Numbered from the stretch's first letter, positions 46,006-59,414 are shown. The stretch: DNA of 64,000 nt from Alectoria sarmentosa (GCA_009733775.1 WOGZ01000047.1:97985-161984); one strand, 5' to 3'. A program made the numbers and translations. Notes: generated from the sequence alone by a model not told the origin.

Positions 46006-49000
46006 ATGGGTGACCCATTTTCATTGGCTACTGGCATCGCTGGCCTAATTAGCTTGGGCCTCGAGGTCACGAAAATAACCCGACAGTATGTTCAGGGCGT
46101 TCGTAATGCAGCAAAGGATGTCGATGACTTTCTCACCGAGCTTTCCGCCCTTGTCCATGTCCTCCACCAATTAGTCGAATTTCTCAAAAATGACAGAGTT
46201 GGTGAAACCAACTTCGAACAGACCTCGGTTCTTCTCTTGACACACAGGGCATGCGAAGAAAAGCTGAAGGCAATCCGTGCGAAGCTATTAAAAAGAAGTA
46301 ACGACCACAAAATGATCAAGGCGTTGACGTGGCCTTTTGTCAAGAAAGAGCATCGACAGACCGTGGTGACCATACATCAATGGGTACAGATCTTCCAATT
46401 CGCATTGACAGTTGACGGATGGTAAGCTACTTCCTTACAAATAATAGCAAAATCTCTGAAAAATCAAGTCAACTCCTAACCAAGGCCGCTGGTGACGTTA
46501 CTTCTACCTTGCGTTCTCAGCTGCGAACTTTGGAGGAAACAAGAAAGATATCGCAAGCCATTCCTGGTCTACAACATAGTACTCAAGAGGCATCCACATG
46601 GATAAAGGCCATTCTGGAATCAGTCAAATCTTTTCCAGCTACCGGCGAAGATATTTTCAATATCAAGGAGAACGTCGAAACTCTGAAGAGACTTGCTCTA
46701 GGTAAGAAGTGTGTACATTTCTATGTATAACAATCTTCCCTTTTAGTCTACTGATTCATCTAAGACGACCAAATTCACAAGACCCAAAAGACTCACAGTC
46801 GCGAAAAGCAGATGTTGTTCGAATGGCTCTCGCCTTTGAATTTCAGATCCAAGCAGCGAGACGTTCTTAGTCGTCGTTCCCCGTCCACAGGAGCATGGCT
46901 ACTTGAAGACAACCAATTCCAACTTTGGCTTCACAAGAAAGGACCAGCCTGCATGTGGTGTTCTGGGATTCGTAAGAGTCCCCAAAGGCGACTTCTTCGA
47001 ATCACACTGGCTAATACAACGAAAAGCCGGAGCCGGTAAAACCGTTCTCACGTCAGCACTCTTTGCCAAATTTTATTCTGGGCTTGCTGATTCGGCCTAG
47101 ATCTATTGTAGTCGATCACATTCAATCTAACCCGCCTCTATCGAACATCGCGGTTGCCTACATATATTTTGATTACAAGAATAAAGACACACAGAACGTT
47201 CTCTCAGTGTTCTGCAACATAGTGCGCCAAATGCTGGAACAAATTGCTAACGTACCTCAAGAGATTCAGCAATTCTACGACTCTCTGCCATCAGAACACA
47301 AGGAGAACAACCTGAATCTGAATCAATGCTACGCATTCATGCAAATTGTCTGCAAGGATTTTGACAGAGTCTTTCTAATATTTGATGCACTGGATGAATG
47401 CCCCGTTCACGACAACAACAGTAACGAGCTCCGGTCGAAGATGATTTCCGTAATAGGGAAGGTATCCCATTTTGGGAGTATCTTTGTTACTTCTCGTCCC
47501 CATGTCAATCTAACCCAGGAGCTCAATGACTGCGTTTGCCTGGAAGTTCGAGCTACGGACAGCGACATGTGCTCTTATTTGAAAGCTCGTACAGCCGATC
47601 ACAGAATCCTTCGACGGATTGTTAATCACAACCCGGCTCTAGAGACCCACCTACTCGATACGATATGCAACAAGGCGAATGGAATGTAGGCTTCCTTTTC
47701 GGCTATTAATCTATACAGAAGCTGAAATTTTCCAGGTTCCTGCTTGCTCGACTTCAAATGGACTCGTTGGTGAATCAAACCAGCGCACGAAATATATATA
47801 GAGCATTAGAGTACTTGCCAGAGAAGTTGAATGACACGTTCGATGACGCTATGAACAGAGCGGCCGCTCAGCCCGAAGAACACTCAATATTGGCAGCCCA
47901 GGTCATATCATGGATCTTTTATGCCAAACGGCCTCTATCAGTTGTCGAACTCCGCGAAGCCCTTGCTGTTGAGCTTGGGGACACGAGACTCGATCGGTCT
48001 GGATGTCATGAAGTAGAACTATCGCTAGACGTATGCTGCGGCCTCGTGTCTATCGACGAAGAAGATAACGTGATCCGACTAGTTCATTATTCCCTTCAGC
48101 AGTACCTCGAAGACAAATGGAAGACTTATAATCCGCGGTCCAAATGGGGCATTGCGACGACTTGTCTCACTTATCTGATGTTGGACGATTTCTCTCCGGG
48201 AGCAACGGAAGATATAGATGGGTCCATAGTGAAGACCGGAGATGCGTCTTTATCAACTCGCTCTCAATGGCAAGATAGCCATAGATTCTTCTCCTACGTC
48301 GCCTCCTATTGGGCAGAGCATGTGAAGGGTAGCCTAGAGAAAGAATTGGAACCGTTGATTCTTCGTTTCTTCCACTCCAAGGTACATCTGCTGTACGGCC
48401 TTCAGGAATACAACAAGCTCAGGTTTCGCAATCTGGAATACGACACCTGGCCCCACGAACCTTCACCTCTTCACCTTACCGCTTACTGGGGCCTATCACA
48501 TATAACGAGAGTACTGGTGAAGCAAGGCGCAGATGTTCATGCAGAAGATGCCCAAAAACGAACACCTCTCGTCTGTGCCGCACTGAACGGGCACGGTGAT
48601 GTAGCTCGTGTCCTGCTGCGTGAAGGCGCAAATGTTAATACTCGGGACTCGTCTGCTGCGACACCTTTGCATGCTGCGGTAATCAACGATCATGTCGACA
48701 TTGCTAGGCTTCTGTTGAAGTTTCGAGCCGATACGAACGCGAAGGATAAAGACGGCTCTTCGCCAATGTGTCTCGCAGCTTCCAATGGTAATCTTCAGAT
48801 GATGGACCTGTTGCTTCAGATGGGGGCAAACGCTCAGAAGAACGACGAGCGTGGTGTCTCTCCACTGGAGCTTGCAAGCCGGGGTGGCCATACTGCTGCC
48901 GTGCAGTGGCTTCTATTTAAGGGCGTGGATGTCAATACCAAGAATACCTTTCCTTTGACTGAAGCGGTCTATGCGAACCAACCACATGTTGTCCGCATCC

Positions 49001-50169
49001 TGTTGGATGCAGGAGTACATATCAACAAGGTCAATGAACTCGGTCATACAGCGTTAGGTACAGCTGTGAAACAAGGCAATCTCAACATAGTTCAGCGACT
49101 GGTAGCTGCGGGGGCCAACGTTAACGCTAGCGGGACGAGTCTTGCGGATGAAAGCCCGCTTCAGATGGCGGCGTTTGGAGGCAATGAGGCCCTTGTGGCC
49201 CTCTTATTGAGTCATGGAGCCGATGCCCGTGCTCAAGGAGGGGATCTAGGAACAGTGTTGCAATTGGCAATATATTCTCGAAGCCTGAGCATCGTGAAGA
49301 TGGTTTTGAACGCTCTCCCTTCCCCAGATGCCAATCTTGGTAAGGGCAATTTCGGGACGACGCCACTTCAGCTTGCGGTATTGCTGAAAGACTTCGAAAT
49401 CTTGTCTCTGCTGCTTTGCCATCGACCGGATCTGACCTACCAAGGTGGAAGAGCTGACACGAACATGACTACCTCGTTCGGCATCACTCCTCTGCATCAA
49501 GCGTTATATCTTGGCTGGGGAACAGGTATTGATGCGCTTGTACGACACGGAGCAAATCCTCAACTCTTCGACCTTTACGGTCACACCTGTCTGGACTGGG
49601 CGTTGCAGGATACGGATTTGTTACGCAGACTTGGCGGGGAAAAGACCTTTCGTCCGACAAATCACGTAATCCAGAAGCGGCTGCTGACGGAATCTGTGAG
49701 AAACCTGGTCACCACACTCTCGGAGAACTCGGACCGCCAAGATGGCCGCCGAATCAGCTACCATTACTTGGGCCACTGCCTGTTGAGATTAAAGGACGTC
49801 GCGGAAGCAAGGACGAGTTTCGAACAGCAGATCAAGAACGTCTTCTCCAAACACGAACCCAGACACAACATCCTATGCCACAGATGCGAAGACGACGACA
49901 TCATTGGCAGCCGCTTCGTATGCCACACGTGCGCCGACATGGACCTCTGCAGCAATCACATGAGCCAGTACGATTCAAAACCTCCGGATCCAAGATGCAA
50001 GAGACACCAATTCCTCAAAGTCCCCGGGCCGCAGTGGAAGGAATTTGGGAATGGAAAGGTGAATGAAGCAGGCGAAACGGCCGATGAGTGGTTGGCACGA
50101 CTCTTGTTCAAGTATGGAGGCGTCACGCCATCTAACCCTGGCACAGGACGCCAGCAAGCACCAGCTTGA
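46006..50169 (+). CDS. NACHT-ankyrin-ZZ STAND (NLR-like) protein (1299 aa)
   Basis: Exons 46006..46421, 46469..46701, 46765..46971, 47027..47051, 47101..47685 and 47736..50169; introns are 47, 63, 55, 49 and 50 bp. The N-terminus (MGDPFSLATGIAGLISLGLEV) matches the helical N-terminal domain common in fungal STAND proteins. The NACHT part has Walker A GIPGAGKT (about 284-291, built across two junctions and the 25-nt exon), Walker B VFLIFDALDEC (about 383-393) and a sensor-like TSRPH (about 420). A winged-helix-like region follows (MFLLARLQMDSL, LSVVELREALA). About eleven ankyrin repeats span 730-1117. A ZZ-type zinc finger (CHRCEDDDIIGSRFVCHTC, then DLC) lies at about 1199-1245. Such proteins act in fungal self/non-self recognition and programmed cell death; that role is inferred here. 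Confidence 0.9.
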
Positions 50170-50230
50170 ACAAGCGCGTTTCGGCAGACGTGGGAGTATC
50201 TTTGACCCCCCTTGGCCAATATCACATCTT

Positions 50231-51025
50231 TTGCGTCACACCGGTAGGTATCTCACACCCTTGGATAGAATGGATATCCATGGGGAGTATACTGTCTCAT
50301 GGGGCCGTCACGTCCATCTCATGGGCAAATACCCACTAATGACATGTCCCTTCCCATGGATATACGTCACGCCTGTGGATATGCGCCATATTCATGAGTT
50401 TACAAAAAATTGACCATCACAACTTTTGATGCTTTCTCGGTCCATGTCTTCCCTCTTTGCTACCTGCGTGCGAGAATCATTACCCTTGCTGGTAACCCGC
50501 CCTTTTTACATAAAATGTCATCGCTGTAGATAGATTTCTACCAGATACTCTTGATCAACACCACAATGCTTGCGACTATTCGGCTCGAGCTGAAAAGCCT
50601 GATGCGCTCGCTATGAGAATGAGGGCCCGGATGTATATACAAAAAAAAGGAGAGAGAGAGTGGGGTCTTAGTTGTGGAAGACAAGTTCAAAAAATCAGGG
50701 TAACAGCGAGATTATGTATTCGAAACATCTCGAACGAAAGGGTCCACCCTCCTCGATCACAGACAAAAAGGCCGAGGGATCAACCGAGTATAGGCTCAAA
50801 CTATGCTGCCGTATTGAAATCGAAACGATATCGAGTTGGTCTGTATCTCCACTGTGGACTCGAATGATGACCCATGGGCGTAGCGGGATATCCAAAAGGT
50901 GTCACAAGCGATTGGTGGACCCTTTGCCCATGAAACGGTCGTGACGGCCCCTTGAAGATGTACAAGTCTCCCTGGATATTCCGTCTTATTCCATGGATAT
51001 GCGATACCTAACCTGGGTGACGCAA
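50231..51025. mobile_element. Foldback-type element with long inverted arms
   Basis: The left arm starts TTGCGTCACACCGGTAGGTA at 50231. The right arm, read on the minus strand from 51025, starts TTGCGTCACCCAGGTTAGGT. Both arms then share GGATAT, GGGGCCGTCACG and CATGGGCAAA (left arm to about 50,329, right arm from 50,923). Weaker similarity continues inward to about 50,390 and 50,865. The roughly 470-bp centre has no ORF of note. No clear target duplication was found, so it could be an old MITE or a genomic inverted duplication. Confidence 0.65.
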
Positions 51026-51208
51026 CATACATAGATAGTACAATTCATCAAATCGAAGACTGCAGGGAAAAAATCCCCAAGCTCCACCACGCCACAGAAC
51101 CATAGGCCAGAGAGAAGAAAAGAGCCAGACCCACACCGGCTCAAAGGGCAAAAAGAGAAAACTAAATATACTCCAGCTATCATATAGATTCTCTCGAGTA
51201 AAAAAAAC

Positions 51209-51284
51209 ACTAAGAACCTCACCCTCCCAGCAAATAAAATAAAAAAACTAAGAACCTAACCCTACCAGCAAATAAAATAAAATT
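51209..51284. repeat. 38-bp direct tandem pair
   Basis: Two adjacent copies, at 51209 and 51247, of ACTAAGAACCT[C/A]ACCCT then [C/A]CCAGCAAATAAAATAAA. Few differences. Non-coding, downstream of tricalbin. Confidence 0.85.
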
Positions 51285-51915
51285 AAAAACAAACTCGCTA
51301 CAACACAGCAAAACTCCCAGTCGTTCAAACGACAACACTTTCATCCAGCAGCGGTGCTAACATACTCTACCTGGAAGAAAAGAAAGAACACTTTCTGGCG
51401 TATCCACTCCAAAGCCAAGCTGGCGCCAAGTCAAAATGCCATCGCGAACGATATGCTCCCCTTGATAAAGTGATATCAATGAAAGAGGAACTAGTTGTGA
51501 ATAATGCTGCTCACGTGTGGAAAAGCGCTATTCGGGGGGGGAATGAGAGTAAGAAGCCGATTTCGTTGTGGGAAGAGGACGAAAAAAGACGACATTTCGG
51601 GGTAAAGGGGCGGAGGGAGACGGGATTCAGTTGTAGGAATACGCACCGAAGCCGAGGTAGCGAAGTCTTGTTTAAGTGAATGCGTCGAGGTGACATCGCA
51701 AAGCCTGACTGCTCCTACCTCAAACCTTGGACACGCCACCATTAGAACACCAAGCCCGCATAGAAACGGCCATAGAAGTAAATTTGTTCCTGTTGGAATA
51801 TAGACCGTAGGCTTCTACGGTAAGAACAGAGTGGTATAAAGACGCTAATAGTGACACTATGTATAAATGACTAGACTTTTCTCCCTCTCAAGGGAGCGTC
51901 TTGCCAGCAGCTTTC

Positions 51916-54900
51916 TCAACTTGGTCCCTTCGCGCCACTCACATCCCGAGGCCTCCTACTCAGGAGGCTTCGTCGGTTCTTTGGACTACCTGGCCCACTA
52001 TCTTCCGCATGCATGAAAGTGGTGTGGATCGTGACGTTTCCTTCCCCAACGGTGATGGTCTTCTCGCCTCCCGCCGCAGAGTCATCGATAAAGAAAGGTG
52101 CTTCGCCGAGAATGTGATCGCCCAAGAATTTGTCGTCCTTCACTTGAACTTGGAATTGGGTGTCTGCAGAGCAGGGTATTTTAAACATCTCATGATCCCA
52201 CGTGATTTCTCCGGTGGAGGATTTGACACCTTTGGTTTTGTGAACTTCTTTGGCGCCTTTAGCTGAAAGTTGCTTTATGTGAACTTGGAGTTTCGATGTC
52301 GCAGGGAATCCGGAGGCGGATTGCACCAAGAACATAGCACTGCCAGCTTCGCCCTTGGCAGGCGCTCCGCCCATGGCTGTCATTGTAGATGCCGCTCCAA
52401 AACTCTTCTTTCGTACATGTTGCGGGGTTTGAGGAGCTGACGGGCTGTCGTCAATCATTGGAGCTGCAAGCTGCGGTGTCCCCATCGGCGTTGCCATGGC
52501 GGAGCCTCCATTGGTTTTTGGTTCCTCCATCTCCGGTGGCTCTATGTCTCCATTGCTTGCTTCGCGGCTGTCCTTTTTGCCCTTGAAGCCATGCCGTAGG
52601 AACGAAGCGCCCTTGACCACACCTCCCCCAACTGCTCCGCCGACCTTGCCGACCCCTTTGACGGGTGCACCGACAATCTTGCCTGGTGCTGCAAATGTTC
52701 CTGAGAATGTTGACGATCCTTGACGCGATCTGATGACGTAGTCTGGCTTGAAGAGCATTTTCAGACGTACTACACCCGACTTGCCATCTAATCGTAATAC
52801 GATCTCACTCGGCTTGAAGGGCTCGAGTAAATCAAGGTTTATGGTGGCTTCGCCAAGAAGGTCGTCTTTGTCTCCCATATCCCAATCAAAAACCGTGAGC
52901 TTGAAGTTAGCGGCCGTGCGGGACTTGATGGGACATTCGAAATATTCATTCCAAGCAGGATGAAGCGTTTTCTTTTGAGTCTTGGTTTTATACATTTCCT
53001 TGCCGTTGAGGTTAAATTTGCAATAGGGGTCACTGAACCCATTCCGGTCCGCGGCCGGTAAGTCGTCAGCGTCTAAAATGTCAATGCGTAGGTTGCCCAT
53101 GTTGTTGATGCTTTCACTAGGGTCTAGGTCCATCTTAACAGGCAGATACCTGAGATCTACAGTGATTCTGCTGATAGTACCTTCAGCACCCTTTAGTATT
53201 AATTCTGTCGGTTTGTACTGCGAAGGTTATCATTAGTAAAATACCAATACTTAATCATTGTATCCTTACCAGGCATCTCTGCAACACATCCAAGGTATTG
53301 CCCTGCAACTTAGCGATCGTATGATCATTGTCATGTTCATTGTCACCCTTTTTGTCTTGCTTTTCTTTTAGTCGTAAGGTGATCTTAGACACATCGAGTT
53401 CTCGTACGAAGGCATCTCCAGCTAAGAGAACGACTTTAGCACTGAAACAAGCCGGGACTCCATCACCACTCACTTTCGCCAAATTGGGTCTGTCGCGATC
53501 TAGCTTTCGATGACGAGTACGAGGGAAATATATAATCGTCCATGACGACCTCCACGCGCACGTCGGGACGCGCCAGTGTCCCTTCTATGAGTTTGAATAT
53601 GATGAGGCCGGATTCTAGAGATTCCAAGGGTCAGCCAAAAAACCGTCCCATTCATAGCGTCCAGGCTAGCATACCGTGCTTGATAAGCTCTTCTGGAGTA
53701 AGCTTTATTTTCGGTGGCGCTTTTGGCCCTTCGCCTTGCATTTCTTCTTGTTCCTTTTCGTTCTTTGAAAGTTGCTTAGCAAGATTGGTGTCAATCTTTC
53801 CGAGTTCTCGGTCTTTTTCTGTGGAACTTGGTGCTACAGTAGAGCCGTTCATTGTACTGCTTCTCGATCTTCCATCTGTGCTGCTCTTAGGTTTTCCATC
53901 AACGCTGGCTGTTGTACCATTGATTGAAGGTCTTCCTGCAGCCTCTTCTTCTGCAGCTTTTGCTCTTTCTTTCTCGGCTTCCTCTTCTTCTGGATCAACG
54001 ACGTTGAGCGTGGGGTAGAAAGACACGGTGAAGTTGAGGGTGCCTTTTGGAGACCCTTTGCCATTCATGCGTAAAGGTTCTGACAACTGTCGCCTCTCTC
54101 CGTGGACTTCATACTCCCCATTGTCGGCTTGATGGATGTAGTCAGCGGTGTCTACGTAGAGAAGGCCGAGCGAGCGGTCCTTCCCTGTGGTTTCTTGGTC
54201 CATGACCTCAATTGTGAGCTTCTCACGTGGCGAATGGACTGGTACATAGATGATCTCGTCCCAGTCTGGGTTGAGATTGTTCTGGAATGTGACCGTCTTA
54301 CCTTTTTCGATACCAGACAGTAGGACCCGAGCATAGGGATCCGATTTACCCATGGTCTCCAAGTTGCGGAGATTGCGAGCGCTTCCGAAATGGAACCGCA
54401 TAACACCGATGGGCGTGATGTAGCCACCAGAACCGCCAAGCGCACCTTTCAGTGCCACGGGTTTCCACTGTAACATCATTTTGGCACGACCAGTCTTCGC
54501 TCCCGCCAGGCTGTACCACTCCTGACCCTTCTCCATCAATTGCAACATATCGTCCAATTTGATTTGGTAGGTCCCAAGCACTGGATCAGTTCCGAGATCG
54601 CGGTCATCTTTGACTACCATGCCCAGTCTGGCTGCTTTGCGGTCAGTGACCAGGAATTCTTTTGAACCGTTGTCCCAGATAGGATTGTTGGTCCTCTTGA
54701 GTTTACGGGTCGTATGGATTTCTTTGCCGTTAAGGATGAGGGCTGCGTATGGGTTCAGCTGCCCGATCAAGCTCTTGGTGCCGTCCAGATCCTTGGCTTG
54801 CTCGACTGTGAGTCTTGCAATGCCGGTGTTGCATTCAGGGGCTGGTCCAGTGGTACCATCCTCCATCTTTTGTCCCTCTAGAATCGGGAAAAAGCGAATG

Positions 54901-56796
54901 CTGGTCTGGACGATTCCTCGAGCTTTGCCGTTAGCCGTGACCTCAAGCTGCAGGTTTTCATGCTCTGTGACAGCTTCCAACTGGTCCAGAGGAAACGCTG
55001 CAGTTCCAAGGTCCTTGTCTTTGCGATATTCGTTCCAATCGTACACTTGGAACGTCAAGGAATCGGCAAGGGAGGTGATGATAAGGTATAATGTATCATT
55101 CCACCGGGGGTTGGCATTCTCCTTGACTGTCTTGGTTTTACCAAGAGGGTCACGGCTATTCAGTGAAAGTACAGCGTATGGATCTGGACTTCCTGCAATT
55201 TTGTCCGGGTTCTTGAGACCTAGTGCTCCGTGTATTGTAACCGCTAGTACGCCAATGGCTTGGTCGACTGGATTACCAGCAAGCATCTTGGCGATCTCGA
55301 TGGGGAAAACATTTGGGTCGTACATGATCGGAGCAAGGTTGCCGTGGATCTGCTCCTTGATGAAACCTTCCAGTCCCGGGATAAAATTGATGTCGATGCC
55401 TAATGTGTCGCCACCCAGGGGTTTGCACACATATTCGAGGTCTGGCTTCCCAAGGAAACAAATCTCAACCTTTTCAATGTGTGGAAATGGGATCTGAAGC
55501 TTGACTTTGACCCTCATCAGCCCTGAGAATGCGAAATCCTCGACGATGATGTCCATTCCATGACTAATGACTCCTTTTCCGATTCGGATCTCAAGCACCA
55601 CCTTGGGATTGATTTTGTTCTTGAGCTGTCGAGCAGTGAGGTCCATGGTGTCATTGGGTGTAAAGCTGAACTTCCAATCCATCAAAACTGTATCGTCTTC
55701 GGCCTTTGGATAAGTCTTGACATGATCCATTCTGGGGGGCTTCGAGCCCAAAGTGAAAACCTTCATACGCATGCTGTCGAGAAAGGCTGGTGTGGAAGTA
55801 CTGAGGACTTGATCGACAGAGTTTATAATTGTATCGCAAAGTACTGGTGCGTATATTGGCCAGAACTTGACCAAAAAGCTGTTGATCCATTCAAGACTCT
55901 CCGTGTCCGTTTCCAGTCGACTCTTAGCCATCTCTCTATTGACATCATCCCGAAAGTTGCGACGTACCCGTCGAATGGATGTTCGGTAGTAGGTCGCACA
56001 GCAAGCCATGATCAGCAACACCCAGCCAAGACCACCTCCGACCAAGGCTACAAACCATGAGCTCAGGCAAGCAAATACGATTACCCCCGCATTGTGATAC
56101 CAATCTAGCGGCCCATTAGCTAACCCCATTCCCAAAAACCACTCTACTATGGCACGAGTGATGGAAGCGTACCACCAAAGAACTTGTCATCCAACTTGCT
56201 CTCCAGAAGCGTCTGATGGTCGAGGAGACTCTCTTGAGCTTCTTCCGACGTGATACTTCCTTGACCGAACCTGGGCGCCCAACCAGTCTTCGCAACGAAT
56301 CGAGCACTTTCATCTTGTTGCATGTGGCCATTAGGCATCTCAGATTTTCCATCTGGGGCTGTTGATACAGGTATTGCTCCCTCTTTACTTGGCGCAGGCA
56401 AATCATACGTATCAGGTGTACCATCATCCTATAGATTGTATATCAGCACACGATTGTTCAAAAGAATTAGGTGACAAACAATGTCCGTAGCTATGCCGAC
56501 ACCTTTAGGCTTCTTGTCGTGATGGAAACCTGGCGGAACGTGCTACCAATATCAGTCATGGACAGCTGTAGGCTTGAGTAAAGAAACAGTAAGCCTACCG
56601 ATCTGGCCTGGGCAGCTTTTTCTTCTGGTGAAGCATCGGGATCGAATTGAAATGCTGGAATGCCTGCTTTCTTCGACTCGTCAGTCATGACTCCCTCGGC
56701 GTCTTCAGCCGTGACTTTGTTGTTTGGGTCTTGTGCTGCTATTGCCGCGCCTTGGGACTTGAGCTCCCCAGCTCGCGAACTCAAGTTGGACATCAT
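51916..56796 (-). CDS. TCB: Tricalbin: SMP and multi-C2 membrane-contact protein (1513 aa)
   Basis: Seven exons: 56796..56599, 56542..56480, 56428..56173, 56104..53675, 53614..53474, 53421..53270 and 53217..51916. Junctions read AQARS + HVPPGFHHDKK, GIATDI + DDGTPDTYDLP, DDKFF + GDWYHNAGVIVF, LIKH + ESGLIIFKLIEG, QFGE + TGDAFVREL and LQRCL + YKPTELILKG. An N-terminal disordered part precedes a membrane hairpin (VIVFACLSSWFVALVGGGLGW, about residues 178-205). An SMP lipid-transfer domain follows (LEWINSFLVKFWPIYAPVL to GLEGFIKEQI). Then come several C2 domains, including LKNPDKIAGSPDPYAVL, LRNLETMGKSDPYARVLL and DDLPAADRNGFSDPYCKF (about 1120-1240), which carry the Asp residues that bind calcium. 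Tricalbins tether ER to plasma membrane and move lipids. The length is as in other filamentous fungi. Confidence 0.93.
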
Positions 56797-57547
56797 TCTG
56801 GCGGAAACAAGCCGCCAATGGAAGGTTGTGGTAGAACCTCAAAGTCTGGCTTGAGCTCATGGAGTGAAGATAGGTGGAAATGGCTTCAGTATATATGCAC
56901 TTGGCCCACGACTCGCTTCGTTGAGTGGTAAAGGAAGTTGGAAGCGGCGAGATGAATGGAGTCAGTCAATCAAAATAAAGCTCTGGAGAGCAAGGCCCAG
57001 AATTAAGCTTTAACCTCCGGCGCTATGAGATCAGATCCGAGGACCCTGAATTTCTGAGTATGATGAATCCCTGCCCAGCTGGAGTAGTGGGGTACATACC
57101 GACTACCGTATTCCAAGACGTAGGTAAGCGGGCTTGGATTTGTTTATAATGTTTTGGCAACACTGATATAATTTGCTCATGGATCAATGATAGGATATCT
57201 CGCACTCGAATGATTGCGAAAATGAACTAAGCGCAACCAATGCAGTCTGCATCGACCCTTGGCGATCTCCGAGCCTTGTAGCCAACCAGAGCTACCTGCC
57301 CATATTGTGGACTGTGGAGAATTCCGGGCTTACTTTGGAGAGCTTGGTTGAGATTATGCTGCAGTCTGCATGGCGCATGCAAAGCGTTCGCTACTGAAGC
57401 TTCAACCGCTAATTTCCTGATCTTGTATTATGGTACAATCTGTCTAGATATGTAGGTAGAACATCGCTAAGTTTGCTAGACACAACCCCGCTAAAGGCTT
57501 CAGAATGCGTTTTTCTTTGCGGCTCTTGCCATCTTTCATTCTCATGC
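56797..57547. other. Intergenic stretch between tricalbin and STI1
   Basis: Tricalbin 5' leader and promoter on one side, STI1 3' end on the other. Only short ORFs. Nothing recognised. Confidence 0.6.
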
Positions 57548-59414
57548 TCAGCGCGTTTTGATCACTCCAGCCGCTACTAGTTTCTGAACCTTTTTGGCAA
57601 TATCTGGGTTCTTCATGTGATCCTGAAGCGCAGCAGGGTCTCCCTTTGCTTGCTGAAGAATGCTCTGCATGATAGGATCCTGTAGTATGCCCATGATCTC
57701 GGGGTCCTTCTGGATTCTCTCCATGGTCTGCTCCTCCGTCTCCCCAGCACGTCCCGCGAATTGAGCCTGAATTGCTTTTTGCTGTTGTTGTTCGATCTCC
57801 CGACGGTTGCTACCATCGTCTTGTTGCATGGCTTCAGTGCACACGTCCGTACACTTGCTGTACTCCTTCATGGCAAAGTATGCTTGCGCTTTCCTCAGAT
57901 ATGCTCTGATGAATTTGGGATCTTTCTGGATTGCTATGTCGCAATCACCAACGGCGCTAGGGAAAGTCATCAGTTTGATCAATGCCGCCGCACGGTTGGA
58001 ATAGCCTCGAGGATCGTCAGGGGCTCGCTTGGTCATTTCTGTGTACGCTTCGACCGCGCCAGGCCAGTCAGCTTCTTTGAACTTTTGGCCACCAAGCTCT
58101 CTCGCCTTCTCAGCTTCTTCGGGGCTAATGTAAGCTTCCTTCTCTGCTTTGATCTGCGCCTTCTCAGCGGCGCGAAGCTTGTTAAGGATGTCAGGTGTAC
58201 GATGTTCCGTTAGCGACTTCTGATAGTTATTGATAGCTTGAGGAAGGTCGCCCAGCTTCTCGTATGAAGTACCGATACGGCCGAATGCCTTGGCAATGAT
58301 CTTGAAATCTGCAAGGACTTCGCGACCTTCTTCAATAGCTTGCTTGCAGGCCGCGATGGCATTTTCATAGTCCCCTTTTTCGAATTGTGCTGCACTCTTG
58401 TTGGTGAGATACGTGATATCCTTATGCAACCCCCAAGCCTTATCATAGTGCTCGATGGCAGCATCGAATTGCCGCTTTTTGTAATTCTCTGTACCCAGCT
58501 TCTTCTCACCCTCAGCTTCTTCCTTCGCCTTCTTTGCCGCAACAGCTTCTTCGTCTTCAGGCTCCGGCTCCGGCTCTGGCTCTGGCTCCGGTTCTGGAGC
58601 CCTCGATGGCCCCGCTGGCTTCGCTGATGAAGGGCGTGCATCTGGCATAGCGACATCCTCTTCGGCTTCCTTGAATCCGCCGAAATCCGGGGCCCCTTCG
58701 CCTGGTGCACCCCCCATGGACATATCTATTCCCAGCAGTACACTCATAACCTGAAGGAACCTCGGGTCCTGCATCGCACCGCCAATGTCGTTAGGGTTTT
58801 GCCTCAAATGCTGAAGTTTCTGCATAAATTGAGGGTCTGCAAGGAACGAGCGTGTCTTGGGATTGTTTGCGAGTTTTGTAATCATCTGGGGGTCGTTGAA
58901 GATATTACCCAGGCCACCACCCATACCACCTGCATCGTCCGCATTTGCTTCAGCATCGATGGCTCGCTTGACGGCAGCGAGACCTGACTTGGCTTGTGCA
59001 TTGTTAGGGTCAAGCTTCAAACCCTCCTCGAAAGCCTCGTTGGCTCCGACTTAGATACGACAGTCAGCACACTTTCGGTGTATACCTAGAAAGTTCAAAC
59101 ATACCTAGGTCTCCTGTACCATGCAGCGCAGAGCCTTTTCGGCTCCACCCTTTCGCCCAGTTAGGCTTTATTTCCGTGGTCTTGTTCGCATCTTGCAAAG
59201 CTTGATCAAAATCTTTCTTTGAAGCGTAGGCCCCTGATCTGTTGGAGTAGAGGACATGGTTTAGTGGCTCAATTTCGATAGCCTGGGTGAATTTCTCACT
59301 ATATCGAGTCAGTAAGTAGTAAAGTAAACACGAAAAGCGAGTCACATACATTGCTTCGTCAAACTTCTTTTCCGTAAATGCTTTGTTGCCTTCGGCTTTG
59401 AGTGCATCCGCCAT
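57548..59414 (-). CDS. STI1: Hsp90/Hsp70 co-chaperone Sti1/Hop (586 aa)
   Basis: Exons 59414..59350, 59298..59105 and 59049..57548; introns are 51 and 55 bp, with phases restoring FDEA + IEKFTQAIEIEP and GTGDL + VGANEAFEEGLKL. The cytosolic adaptor Hop passes clients from Hsp70 to Hsp90. Layout is canonical: TPR1 (1-118, NKAFTEKKFDEA, NRSGAYASKKDF), DP1 (about 130-200, with MITKLANNPKT and DPRFLQVM), a Glu-Pro-repeat linker (EPEPEPEPEPEPED), TPR2A (about 265-380), TPR2B (about 400-510) and DP2 (about 530-586, with PEIMGILQDPIMQ and NPDIAKKVQKLV). TPR clamp residues (N and K/R at helix ends) are present in outline. Length equals the yeast protein. It is divergent from RPC34. Confidence 0.96.

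Larger units (their letters stand above)
50170..51915. other. Gene-free stretch holding a foldback element
   Basis: Holds the inverted-repeat element 50231-51025 and a 38-bp tandem pair at 51209-51284. Nothing else recognised. The final 70 bases before 51916 are tricalbin 3' sequence. Confidence 0.65.
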
